A stretch of DNA of 63,539 nucleotides from Gnetum montanum (GCA_015680685.1 MNCI01027046.1:67892-131430); one strand, 5' to 3'. Positions 46,270 to 58,200 are shown, counted from the first letter of the stretch. Translations and numbers: made by a program. The notes: a model not told the origin generated them from the sequence alone.

Positions 46270-49200
46270 ATGGCTCCAAAGAAGGAACGCATGAATTTGG
46301 CACTTGCAAAGGTCGAGGAGGTGAAGAAAACCCTAGGGCGCGTGACACAAGCCATTAACCCGGTAGGCTGCCATGCTCCTTTTGCTATTTCATGATTCTA
46401 TTATCATTTTTTGCTTCTATTTTCTGCTTTCATTTTGTATCCTAGTCTTAGCCATCTGGGTTTTCTGTCATCACGTTGTGGCCTTTGCATCACCGCTGAT
46501 GTCATTTTAGCTACGGTGGATGCAGAAATGCTACACCATAATTACATGCAAGGTCGCTTAAATCTCCATTGCTGCAATTGTCATAACTACGGGGGTTTGG
46601 AAAATTTAAGTTACTTGGCTTTTGAATGGCATGACGTAGGACCCTGAGGAGGGTTGGGCCATGCGTGATGTGATAGTGCGACACATGTTCTATCAGGGCA
46701 TATTGTTAATCACCCTGTTAAGGTTAATTGCTCTATTGCTATGCTAGGCTACTTTCGCTGCACTATTACTTTCATGTTCTTGCTACGCTATGTGTGGGAA
46801 GAGGGTCATGCTATGCTATATGCATGAATTGCTAGGTATTGCTATGTTGCATGCACATTGCACTTAGACATGATGCTAACGTTTGCTGGTTGTGTTGTAC
46901 AAGATGGGGCTAAGGCTCATTTTGATTATCTTAGAAATTGCAGGGGTCCTGTGTCACGCAAGAAAACCTATGGCCAATGCTCCTCCTCCCCAGATATGTG
47001 TGGGGGAGTGGGGAGTCTAGTTCAGGAAAGGAGCACAGGAGTTCCTACAATACCTCCTTGACCACTTCAGTGTGATCGTTTGGTCATACCTAGAGGAGGA
47101 GGCAGCCGTCATAACCAAAGCCATATTGCTTAGGGCAAGCTGGGGCATCCTGAGGTTTTTGATGGATGGGGCAATCATGAGCAGGCAAGGAGAAGGATCT
47201 AGTCAATGCCCCACAAGGTTAAGGCGTTTGGCCTGGATCTAGAATATTCCTAAGTACAGCTACTACCATCGTTTCAACACATTGTTTGTTGCACGTTATA
47301 TGGCAACGTGCTTCCAAAACCCACCAGGAACTATCTACTATGCTAGTGGGTGAGTTTTGCAGCCTTGTTCCATGGTGTTGTGAGATGCTTGTCATATTGG
47401 CCAAATGCTAACAGTATGTTTTTGCTACCAGGTTCTACATCAACAAGGACGGGGTTCACGATCGACCAGGTCTGCTGACTACAGCACATATAGCCCTACA
47501 GGAGTTCTCTTCTGCTGAGAACCTGCATGCAGGTGTGATCGGTCAATGTAGGGGTGAATACCGCACCTACCCATACCTATACCCCATTCCCTACAATCAG
47601 TGCAAGGGGGCTGGTTGGCTAGATGAGGAGTGGGTAGAGCCCTTCAAACTGATCACAATTGAACAGGTTCTAGTTAGTCTTCTGCCATTCCTGTTACCGT
47701 ACAAACTCGGTAGGCCAAGCAGTAAGTGTTGCATGCTTAAATATCTTTGTAGTCTTTGGATTTTCTGTGTTTTTATGCTAAATGTTTTTGTGAAAACTAT
47801 TATAGGGGCGAAAAATCCCTAGGAGGTGATGATGGTAACCGCCGAGACACAAGGGGCAAACATCTACTTCAAGTATGGAGAAGTAGATGCGAGCCAACGC
47901 TGGATAAATGATGTGGCTTTGGACTCCTTGGTCCAGAACATCCAAAAGGCTGGGCTTATGGATCTATTCTTGGCCCTGAATCTGAGTGTTCCTGCCACCG
48001 AGATGCTCTCCCTGGTCAACTTCTTTTTCGAAAAGGCGAGCCACTTCCACACGCGCATACAAGGCGTATGGGTGATCATTGAAATCAATGACCAGCTGTT
48101 TGTAGACCTGTTCGGTGTCCTTGCCGATGACATTCCTATAGGGTCGAAGGGCAAGAAGGAGCTGACCCTTTAGAAGAAGGACATTCAGGAGTGGTTAGGG
48201 ATTTCCAAGGAGTGGAAGGGGCTCCCCATGGAGAAGCTCAAAGAAGGACCCACCAAGGAGATTTACCCTATCTTTCGCACTTGCGCATTCCCCTAACTGC
48301 TTACCCAAGGAAAGGTCCTGGGGATTAAATAGGCCTGGATAATGTGTGAGGTCATGGAAGAGGGGGCCCGCTACAACTGGGCCAGGTTTTTATGTAAAGG
48401 CTTGCAGATCGAAATCTTGGGGCTCCATAAGAAATCGAAGTCCCGATCCAATATACATTATGCTTTTTACATACCCTATCTAAAACGTTTTGTGGAGTTT
48501 CTGGTGGTTTAAGAGAACAAAGCCTGGGTCATGCGAAATTACGACCAGATTTTCAAACCGTGGATCTGCTAGACCCTCCGGACCATCCGAGCCCAAGATC
48601 CCCCAGAAATAATTGGGGAGTCGCTCTCTGTGATGACTAAAGATCAGGTGGCCCGTAACTTTCTTGGCCTAGACAGCGTAGGGGAGATGCCCCCTACTGT
48701 AGCCGGTTGCGTGTCACAGGGGGAACGTCTCATAGCCGAGACTATGCCCAAAAAGTTAAGTGGAAGAGGCCTCCCCCAGCTAAGGAAACCCTTCACACGG
48801 AGGAAGAGGAGGGGTGGTGGTTGCGGCTTAAGCTACAGAGGACACAACCCCCCATTGGTAAATGCTTTTGTTTAATGCCTACCTTGTTATTGTCTGCCAT
48901 ACTATGCTACACTAGGTGACGTAGCGTAGAGTAGCACCTATTTTAAGCTAACTTGTTTTGGACTAATGCAAACATGTTTCTTAACTGGAAGAGGAAGAAG
49001 AAGAAGAAGAAGAAGGCAACGAAGAGGTGTCAGCCCCTAAGACAGGGGTGATGAATAAAGACACGGAGGCCCTAGTCTCAGAAGAAAGGGCCCCGGTCAA
49101 GAAGGGAAGAACCCCTATCACTAAGGCGAAGGCTCTTGTTATTAGGGAAAATCCTCCTACTAACGAAGAGGAGTCTCCCTTGAATAAAAAAGACACTGGT

Positions 49201-50659
49201 CTCCTAAAAGGAAAGGCACCAGCACATGAAGAAGAGGCTCGTACAGACTTGGCAGGGACTTCTACCAAGGATGTCACCCTCATTTTGCATCAACAGGAAG
49301 GGAGACTACAAGAGGACACTGGTGAGTTTGGCGATGTGTTTAACTTATCTTAGTCCATTTCAGCCATTGCTGATATGTTTAGTTATGTAACAGGTGCCAC
49401 TGTTGATGCTGCAGGACCCCCTCTGACTCATGCGGAATCATGGGCCAAGATCCCTGATAAGTTTGCATACATGCAAGGAATCATCGATGACATGATCATC
49501 CACCTTCAGCAGGTGGACCCTAACATGGGTAAGTAGTAGTGTCAGGTGCTCTCATGTTGCTATGCTAGAGTTTCTTGAGTTTCCTATCTTGCTACGCTAA
49601 CGTAATTGCTACGCTCTTTGTGTCATGGTAGCCTCTCTGCTTAAATGGGACATGACACAGCCTTCGAAAGTCGATGCCATGCCTACATTCCCACTTGAAG
49701 TGACTGAGGTGTCTCGTCATGTGTATGACAAGGCTTGCAAATGCTCTTTGCACTCGACGCGCTCCTTGTGGGAGTATAAGCATGTCAATAAGGACCTATG
49801 GAAACGGATCCAAAAAACTAAGCAAAGGGAGGCCGACTTGAGCACTAAGGTAGAGGACCTCAAGTCGAGGAATGAGTTCCTCATAGCCCATGACACTAAT
49901 AATGAGGACTGGCACACAGCTATGATAGATTACACTAGGTTTTGAACAGTCGCACGTCAGAATGTTGAAGCCACCCATGAAATAATAGAATAGTGGATGC
50001 CAATGGACTTGCTAGCCCAGAAATGTCAGGATTTGAAAGATTTCAGCGCCAAGGTTTACAAATGGGGGCAGTCCCAGAAAAATCACAAACACATGTATAA
50101 ACTAGAAAATGCCATCCATCATAAATTGTACAAGGATGCTGCTGTAGAGGCATTTACGTATAAAGCATTTGTAAATGCCATTGATGCTTCTAAGGCCTAT
50201 GCTAAGTTCAAAGAGCAAGTAAAGGTTACAAAATCTCCTGACCTGAAAGTGGACCTTTCCACAGGAGAAATCGCAACCGTCTCCTTTTCTCTGGAACCAC
50301 CAAGATGGACAACCACCGAAAGGGAGAGAGCTGTTGCGGACGCTAAACCAAGCAATAGGCGTTGGGTGGACATCACGGTAGAGGAGGTATGGCGCTACCT
50401 TAGGCTCATTTAGACCAGATACCCTTCGAGATGGACACAGCCCCTTCTCAAGGTAGTCACTTTCTACTGTATTAATGCTTATGCTCTGTTGTAGCTTGCG
50501 TGCGTTGCTTTAGCTAACTACTTCATTCCTATGATGCAGGCTCCAGATGAGGGCGCGAGGCCTGTGGAGGGAAGGAATGAAGAATTGGCAGAGGGAAATG
50601 CAAGGGAAGGCAATGCAAAAGGAAATACCGAAGATGATGCGAATAGAGACAACTCCTGA
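46270..50659 (+). pseudogene. Antisense eight-exon gene carried by element C, product unknown
   Basis: Proposed exons: 46270-46362 (MAPKKERMNLALAKVEEVKK), 46944-47349, 47432-47721, 47816-48857, about 48992-49321 (acidic), 49394-49528, 49632-50452, 50540-50659. All introns are GT..AG. Landmarks: LDHFSVIVWSYLEEEAAVI, ENLHAGVIGQ, NIYFKYGEVDASQRW, GLMDLFLALNLSVPATEM, a Glu run, WAKIPDKFAYMQGIIDDMI and SLWEYKHVNKDLWKRI (coiled-coil-like). The part around 47960-48140 faintly recalls a domain often seen in extra frames of plant retroelements; no function is claimed. Stops (47240, 47821, 48171, 48295, 48330) and a shift near 48745 disable this copy. Confidence 0.8.
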
Positions 50660-50734
50660 CAGCATGGGGTTTTTTTTGAAATTTTGAATTTTTGTAACGA
50701 ATTTTGTAAACATTGTCCAAAAGGCAAAAGTTTT

Positions 50735-50740
50735 AATAAA
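50735..50740 (+). terminator. Poly(A) signal of C's antisense gene
   Basis: AATAAA 76 bp after the stop at 50657-50659, on the antisense strand. Confidence 0.5.
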
Positions 50741-50830
50741 AAAGAGAATTTCGGCAAAGAAATTGATTCTACGTTAACTTGTGCATTGTCTACGTGCTAC
50801 GTTTTGTGTAAAATGTTCATGCTTAAATGT

Positions 50831-50970
50831 GCTAGTTTTAGGCCATTTCGGGCCATTACTAGTTTTAGGCCGTTTCGGGCCATCGCTAGTTTTAGGCCAT
50901 TTCGTGCCATTGCTAGTTTTAGGGCATTTTTGGCCATTGCGTAACATAGTTTTAGGCCATTTTGGGCCAC
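50831..50970. repeat. 27-bp minisatellite between antisense gene and protease in C
   Basis: GCTAGTTTTAGGCCATTTCG recurs at 50831, 50858, 50885 and 50912 (27 bp apart), with a looser copy near 50945. B has the same repeat at the same position. Confidence 0.85.
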
Positions 50971-51061
50971 TACGTAGGCAAGCCAAAAGGGTGGTAAGTT
51001 AACAAAGCAAAAAGTGGTGAATGTACAAGGGATGGCAATTGGGCAGGAGGCAGTGAGGTTA

Positions 51062-54000
51062 CTACGCTATGTGTAGTTGCTTCTTAACCCATCGTGGATT
51101 GAGTAGAGTGTAAGGCCAAGGCGCTTTGCCAGGGCCTTCTGTTGCATCATTTTCCCCTACTTGGCAGGGCAACTCAACCCACGCATTTTCATTTTGGAGA
51201 CCGATCTGCTTGAGCCAATTCTCCCTTTGGATGGTTAATATGTGCGTGAGCAGGCGCTTCATTCTTAGAGGTTATGACCTCTAAGCCCTGCTCCATGTCT
51301 ACATTGTTAATTGCCTACGCTACTACTTCATCACCACAGATCACCACCTCCCTGCCTACGTATGGTAGGTGGATTTCCTGGTGTATGGGTGAGGAGACAA
51401 CCCTGAGTTGCGCTAACCATGACCTCCCCAAGATCAGGTTAAACCCAGGCATTTCCTTGACCACGATGAACATCGTGTTTGTGGGGAACTGGTTCCCTGC
51501 CACGAAGTCTATGTGGACTATGCCTTTCACCAGGACACATGCCCCGTTGAACGACCTCAGGCATGACGTCGTTGTGGGTTTAATCTGGTCAACCAAGCCC
51601 AACTTATCCACAATAGGAAAAGGGATGACATTCGTGGCGGCCCTATCATCGACGTGTGCCCTTCGAATCCAGTGTTGGCCGACCCGACTTGTGATGAAAA
51701 GGGATGTTGTAGTCACCTGATCCCTTTTGGGATCTTCCCTAATGGCTTCATTGCAGAAAGTCAATTAGGATGATTCTAGCTCTACAGGTGCAGAGGAAAG
51801 CATGACTGATTGGATCGCTTCCTCTTCCACTAGCATGTCTTCGTTGACCGGAATTGCTGTCAACATGTGGATCAGAGCCTCGCGGTGTGGGATAGATGTT
51901 ATGATTAGGTTGTACAAGCTCACTGTAGTGTTTTTTTGTTTTAGAGCTTTTTTTACTTGAGTGAAGGCATCCAAGAGGTCTTGGCCACCCCCTGTTTAAT
52001 GCTTTCCTCCTCTTCTATTCATCCCAGAAGATGGATTTCCCAAGGAGGAGTGACTTTGGATCTAGGTTCAAATCCTTTTTAGCAGGGTGATGCAGACTGT
52101 GTGGTTATAGCAATGTTCATCTTTGATGATGAGGGCATGGACGCAGGGGGTGGAAATGTAGGCTTGGAAGTGCCAAGGACGATACTTCCTTTCGACATCT
52201 CACCTATGAAACACACTTTCTATTTTTTAGGATGATAAGGTTGTTTAGTTGTCTCATGCAGGGTGGAGGCTGTTGAATGGATCGATCCATTGATGATGAA
52301 AGGAGCTAACGGTGTTAACACGTGGGGTGGCACGGTTTTGCTAACAGATGGCGCAGAGATGGATGCCTGGGGAAGGACCCTCATAATGAACAGCAGTTAC
52401 AAGCTTTGACCAACCGCTGGTGGTACCAGTGCACTACGCTGAGGCACATGGACCACGAATCACTGCTGGGGTGGCCTAGGATCACTGTCAATACCGATGG
52501 TGTTGATGAGGTAACTGACATTGCTAGCATCGAGGGGATCTGTGTAGACATACACAGATTGGTTCTCAGGGCATACTAGGTTGCTGTCATCCAATACTAG
52601 TTTTCCCTAATCGATCAATCTCTGTATGTCATCCTGCAACACCATACAGTAATCTGTGTTGTGACCACACTGTTGGTGATAGTCACAAAACCTGTCCAGT
52701 CTAAAACCCTTAGGAACTGGGGGCTCATTAGGTAAGGTCAAGGAGGGGTTCCTAAGGAGATCGCAATAGCGTTGATGTCTCCTGATTCCTTCTTCCGACA
52801 TCTGCTTCTGTTGAATGTGCCCAGCTACCAATAGCTACTTCAGAAGTTCTGAAGGCTTAAGAGGTAGTGAGGTGTACTTCAAGCGATCTTTACGCTCAAA
52901 GTTTGATTTGGGTTCTGCAGATGTCTTAGGTGCAGGAACTGGAGGTTGCAGCATGTTGCCCTGCTTGGGCATGGGGTTAATAGTGGGTACGGCCAATTTC
53001 TTATTGTTCTTGTTATCATTATTACTCAATTTGGACTTGGCCTCGGTCGCCACAGTGGCCACAGTGGTTGTTGGGGCCTTACCCTTGTCCTTCTTTGCAA
53101 AGGTGTTTTTGTTGGCAATGTAGGCCAAGTCTTTGCTCACCTCGGCCAAGTCCTGTATACTCTTAGTCTAAGTGAAGGCTTGACTGAGAGTGCGAGGGAC
53201 GAGGTAGTGCAGTTTAGACTTGATAAAGTCATTCACTGCACCCTTAAAGATGGCCAGCAAGTGGGCCTCTGCAATGGGCTCGCGGATTTCATTAAGGGTT
53301 ACGCTCCATCGCTGGATGAACTTCTGGAATGGTTCCAGAGGATCCTGCTTCACACTCATCAACTGGTCCAGCGTGATTTCTGGCTTCAAGTTATACTTGA
53401 AGTGCATTACAAACTGGGTCAGAAGCTCCTCTAGAGTTGAAATAGATGAGCATGGTAGCGCGCAGTACCAATCCAGGGCTCTCCCAGCTAGGGACATAGC
53501 AAAGACACAAATAATCGTGTGCGGCCACTATTGCAATAGGAGAGACTCAGACCTAAAGGTAACTAGATGTGTGTTGGGATCCCCCTCCCTATCATACTTT
53601 GTGAAGTGTGGGAGAGACATCCCTGGGGGTAGCATTAGAGCAAGGATTGTAGGCCTGATGGGGTCATCCTAGTAAAAGTCCATGACTTGTACCGTGTTAG
53701 ACCCGACAACCTTGAGGTGTTTGATTTCCTTAGTGAGGATCTGGATGAGCTGGAACACTTGGTCTAGACCCTGCGACGTTGTGGATGGTTAGGGAACTAC
53801 TGAGGTAGTTCCCATCTATGGAATGGTAGGGGTGGCAGCATGACCCATCGATGGTACCGTTGGTATAGCCCCCTTGAACGGTGTTGTTTGCGCTGTCCAC
53901 CACCTAGCAGGTGGTGTTGTTGGAGCAACAACCGTGAGTTGTGCTGTCGGATTGACTGCTTGTGTCACCGACAGAAGAGACCATAACCCCATGTTTGGTT

Positions 54001-54883
54001 ATACCATTTGTAGGGTTTGGTAGATTTGAGGGTGAACATAATGGGACATCTATGATGGTTGTAGAATAGGCAAAGAAGTGAATGAGGTCCACCATGTGGA
54101 TAGGCCTAGGCCCATCGTAGTGGGTGGAACAGACACAAACGTAGGAATTGAAATGGTAGTTGCGTACAATTGTGAAGTAGGTACAGTATGAACATGTGGT
54201 AGGGTAGCCGTGATTGGTGTGTGATGTGCTACAGGAATGAACTGATGAACAGTTTGTGGAGGCATAGTTGCTATAAGTGAAACAAGGGAATAAGAGCATT
54301 GATACGTCGGGAAGGTGACATGGCTACCGATTGTGGTTGTAGTTGCAGGCTCCAGGAACGTAGGCGTGATCGCAAAGGGAGCAGTGACAGACAACGGATT
54401 GGCCCAAAAGGACTAGGTAGGAGGGACAGAAATGGGGTTGGTTTGACCTCCCTCATCAAATTGGGAATCGAGTTCCTCCTGTCCATCCTGGAAGGCGTCA
54501 TCCTAGTTAGACTCTATGTCCTATTGCTCCCTAAGCCTAGCCAACTATATTAGCTAGTCTAGAAGCCTTTGGTTTGTCTGTGTTAAAGGTATGGAGGCAT
54601 CAGGAGTGGAAACAAACTCCTTCCCATCGTAGTAAGCAAACTCGAAGCTGCATTTGCCTTTGAACTTGTGTACATCCAAAGGCAAGTTTGCCTGAACCTT
54701 TGCACAGAGGAAGTTATAGCACTCATGTTGCTAGGCCAAGCCCTCAGGTCCCCGATTTTGGATCCTAAGAGATCAACGTGTTTCTATCGTCAGGTTCAGC
54801 GGTTGTTTGGCACCTGTCATGCCTTGAACCATGATGGGAACCTTAACGTTAAAGGTGTTAATAGTAGTAGTTGCAAAATTCAT
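51062..54883 (-). pseudogene. gag-protease of element C
   Basis: Start taken at the ATG at 54883 (MNFATTTINTFNV), the counterpart of A's gag start; an in-frame ATG at 55027 is an alternative. Order: CYNFLCAKVQANLP; Pro/Thr/Ser-rich middle; core VMDFY-stop-DDPIRP (about 53670); NEIREPIAEAHLLAIF (53270); an intact zinc-knuckle-like CDYHQQCGHNTDYC (52650-52700); protease VDDRAATNVIPF (about 51640) where the active-site Gly seen in B is Arg; FNLILGRSW (about 51440). It ends KKQLHIA and a stop at 51062, like B. Confidence 0.85.
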
Positions 54884-55117
54884 TGTTACTAGGCTAGATA
54901 GGCAAGCAATAGTGTGCAAAACTACTGTAAGATAGGCAAGCCAGCTAGCAACTGGAGGCTTTATGTCTTGTAGGGTTCCCAAGGAACCATCAAGGCAATT
55001 GATCTGCACTGCACAATGCGTAAACAACCACAGATAGGTGTTAAGTTTACGCTAATGTATATCAAGGTGCAGAAGTCTTACAGGACTACCGTGACACGTG
55101 GAAAGGGCACCAAAAGG

Positions 55118-55134
55118 CCCTCCTTCTAGCTCCA
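55118..55134 (-). other. Primer-binding site of C
   Basis: Minus-strand TGGAGCTAGAAGGAGGG, one base from the site of A, seven bases inside the LTR. Confidence 0.75.
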
Positions 55135-55141
55135 GAAAAAC

Positions 55142-56207
55142 TGTAGCGACCAAAAATGTTGGTGGCTAGAAAACACCGACAGGTCATCGGCCGTTGACAA
55201 TCTTAACCCCATTTCCATGAGAGAGCCGTGTTGAATGGAACAGAAATGGGGCACCCTAAACGGTCTGGTTGATTAGATAGGGACTTAGTCGGTGTCAATA
55301 TAACCTTTTGCAACGTGTGATTTGAAAGCAAATTTTATAGCATAAAAATGATATTTTAAACATAAACAATGCAACAATGTAAAATGCGATGATAAACAAG
55401 AAAGTAAAGTAGGATGCATTTAGGGAAATGCACCACTTCAAGATTATGACTTTACTCTGTCGAGGTGGATACAATTTGTGCCATCGGTTCAAAGTAAGAA
55501 ATTTGTGTTGTGTCCTATTGCATGTGTTGGAAACCTTTGCAATGTTGTGACTGCTGGTTGTAGATTTGCTACGCTACGTAGCGTATCATAGCGTAGCAGC
55601 TATCCTTAGTCGCGACAATGTTGCCAATCTGCAAACTTTGCCCTTTGCACTGCAAAGCTTGCGAACTTGCTGATCCTACCCTTTGAGATGCCTTCTATCA
55701 CATTTGCAGAATTACTATGCCTCACTGCCCCATGTAGCTTAGCGTAGCGTAGCAGCAAACATGACCTATTTTTGGCCAAGTTCATCGCTTTCTGATGGAA
55801 GGAGATACTACTGAAGGACTTGAAGTTGGGCGAAGGGGGCTGACTGTCCAGATTTTGCTACGCTACGTAGCACAGCATAGCGTAGCATTTCGCTCCTGCA
55901 AGAGTCTTCTGAAGTCTACTATGCTACATAGTGTAGTGTAGCGTAGCGTAGCAAAACTCTGTAACTTAGAAAACTTGCTAAAGTGTTTTTTGCGTTCTGA
56001 GCACTGCTCCTAAGCATGTTGTGGATGAACTACTCAGGTGGATAGGCTGGAGAATTTGTTTAGCCTGTTAACACCTAGGGCAGTAGAACTTGCTAAACTA
56101 GACAGTCTGAACATCAGAGCATCCATCTCCTGAAGAACTGCCGTAACGCTGCGTGATTTGCAAAGACCTGGTGAAGCAAGCATGTCTTCAAATTTTGGGG
56201 TGTTTCA
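55142..56207 (-). repeat. 5' LTR of element C (1066 bp), internally deleted
   Basis: Same ends as the 3' LTR, but about 720 bp (38915-39637 of the 3' LTR) are missing at 55475-55484. The lost part includes the TATA box. CGGTT occurs at both deletion edges of the intact LTR, and about ten extra bases mark the junction. Confidence 0.9.
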
Positions 56208-56212
56208 TAACC
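56208..56212. other. Target-site duplication of C, right copy (TAACC)
   Basis: Identical to 38576-38580. Sequence of element E resumes at 56213. Confidence 0.95.
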
Positions 56213-58140
56213 CAAGTTTTGATACCCACAAGCACAAAGGATCCGAAAAAGGGACACAAACTTATGATAAAGTTGGACATTCTAATAGCAATGGTGATTG
56301 GGGCTGAGACTGTAGAAGAGAAGCTAGTAGACACCGTCATGGTGATGGTTCTTCTTCTTCTTCACCTTCATCATCTCCTTCAACCTTTCCTTCAATATCT
56401 GGATGTGTTCATAAAGAAAAAGACCATGGGGATAAAGGTAGGCAAAGTGGAAGTCATAGACGAAATAGCCAGGAAAGGGGACGAGGGCACTCTAAAGAGT
56501 CACGACATAGAAGAAGGGAGAGTAGGGAATAACGTAGGCATCATAGACACCATGGATGAGACGATTATGATGAACCCCTCCTCACTACTCGAAGTATATT
56601 GGACATAACTGAAGCTATTAGAATTCCAACAAGGCATCAGAAAGATAGTAGGATCAAGAGATTAGATATGAACAACATCCCACAATTTGAAGGGGGATAC
56701 AACGTTGATCCTAAAAATCATTTACACGCATTCCATGATGCATGTGCCTTACAAAACATAGAGAAAAAATGGCAAAAACTTAAGTTGTTCCCATGGACAT
56801 TAGTTAAATAAGGGGAAAGCTAGTATTGGTCTTTAGAATCAAAATCCAATTGTAGGTGGGGTACTATGTTAGAACTATTTAATGATAAGTACCAAACATA
56901 CTCCCGAGTGTCTAACTTGCAAAAGCAAATCCAAGGCTAGAAAAAAGGAGGACATGAACCCTTGGATGTTGCCATGGGCCAATACTATGCACTATTACAT
57001 CGTTATCTTGGCCATGGTTATTTGCAAAGGGATCAACTATGCCATCTCATGGATGGGCTTAGGCATGAAATGAGAAGAACCCTTGGGACTTATGCCCAAG
57101 AGAGACTATCCGAGCTTAGGTCCCATCAAATTCAAAGACTATTGGAACTAGTTGCTAAGGAAGAAGGTAAGCTACAAAAGAGAGAAAGTGAAGAAGAGTA
57201 TAATCGAGATCCTTCCCTTTGGAAGAGGGGAGTAAGATTTTGTGAGGATGAAGAAGAGTCACCACTTGAAGAGATGGTGAATAGGAAAACTTTGCCTATC
57301 TAAAAGATGACATCGGAAGTTTTGGCAAAGGTAGATCAAATGTGAGATTCCCTAGACAATAGATTTCAAACTATTCTTAAAATAGTAGAGGAGTCTACAG
57401 AGTAAGGTAGTGAGAAAAGAAAAAAGAAAGAGGCTAAACATGCACGTAGCAAGCATAAGGGAAAAGTTGCCATCATTGAAGAAGTTGTGGATTCGAAAGC
57501 AGACAATGATAGTGGATGTGAGATATGTCAATATGACCATCGTAAGGGATGTTGCCCTGTAATCTCACATCTGTAGGAGTCTAGAGTGTATGCACTCAAC
57601 CCACGATTAAACAAAAGGCAAACACCCCGAAGGTTACCTTATCCTTAAGGTAACCCAAGGCAGTTCCACCAACCCTTCACATATTATCCCAGTGGAACTC
57701 CACCATAATCAATATAGTAATATCAATAGTGGCAGCACCCACAATCATTGGCAATGCCACCACTAAGGCAACAGTATCCTTACTGATAACCTGACTTGTA
57801 TGGATATTACATGCAGAAGCCAATCTCCCCACATGACTCTATTGGTCACGTTACTTCTCAACCTCACTACCATGCCCATAAGTATTATGGGTCTCCCTCT
57901 TTTAGAGGTGATATTATGCAAGCATATCATCCTTCTCATCCAGCTGCATCTCTTCCACCAATAGCTCCACTACCACCTACTCCTGCGATGCAAGGTGAAA
58001 TCCCTACCCAACCGCAGCAATGTAACACCATGAGGGATGTTAACTTTCAACCTACTATTGGTTCCAACAACCACATGAAGAAAAGACCTTTCTTTAGAAC
58101 CAACAATCCAACCAAGCCCTTGCAATCATAAGCAGCTAAT
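56213..58140 (+). pseudogene. gag of element E, continued
   Basis: After the C insertion: an Arg/Ser/His-rich stretch (56310-56540), the core with RIKRLDMNNIPQFEGGYNVD (56650) and NHLHAFHDACALQNI, GQYYALLHRYLGHGY (56970-57010), a basic/acidic region, then the cysteine cluster CEICQYDHRKGCC (about 57520-57560) and a Pro/His-rich tail to 58130. Stops include TAG where QYW is expected (about 56820). The core matches D gag. Confidence 0.8.
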
Positions 58141-58200
58141 TCCTTAGATGCCTCAGTATCAATCAAAACATCAAAGCCCCCTTCAACCTAATCACTGCAC

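Larger units (their letters stand above)
38581..56207 (-). mobile_element. Tat/Ogre-like element C, complete, 17.6 kb, nested in E
   Basis: It reads leftward: 5' LTR 55142-56207, primer site 55118-55134, gag-protease 54883-51062, minisatellite, antisense gene 50659-46270, minisatellite, RT/RNase H/aRNH/integrase 45414-42000, minisatellite, untranslated 3' part, polypurine tract, 3' LTR 38581-40364. TG...CA ends and a perfect 5-bp target duplication bound it. The size fits the Ogre type. The two LTRs differ at roughly one base in eleven over their first 340 bp, mostly transitions, so the insertion is old. Confidence 0.95.

Noticed and set aside
47864-48154. 96-codon minus-strand frame within the antisense-gene region of C
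   Set aside because: It mirrors the exon on the plus strand, which has the conserved counterpart in B. The minus reading is not conserved.
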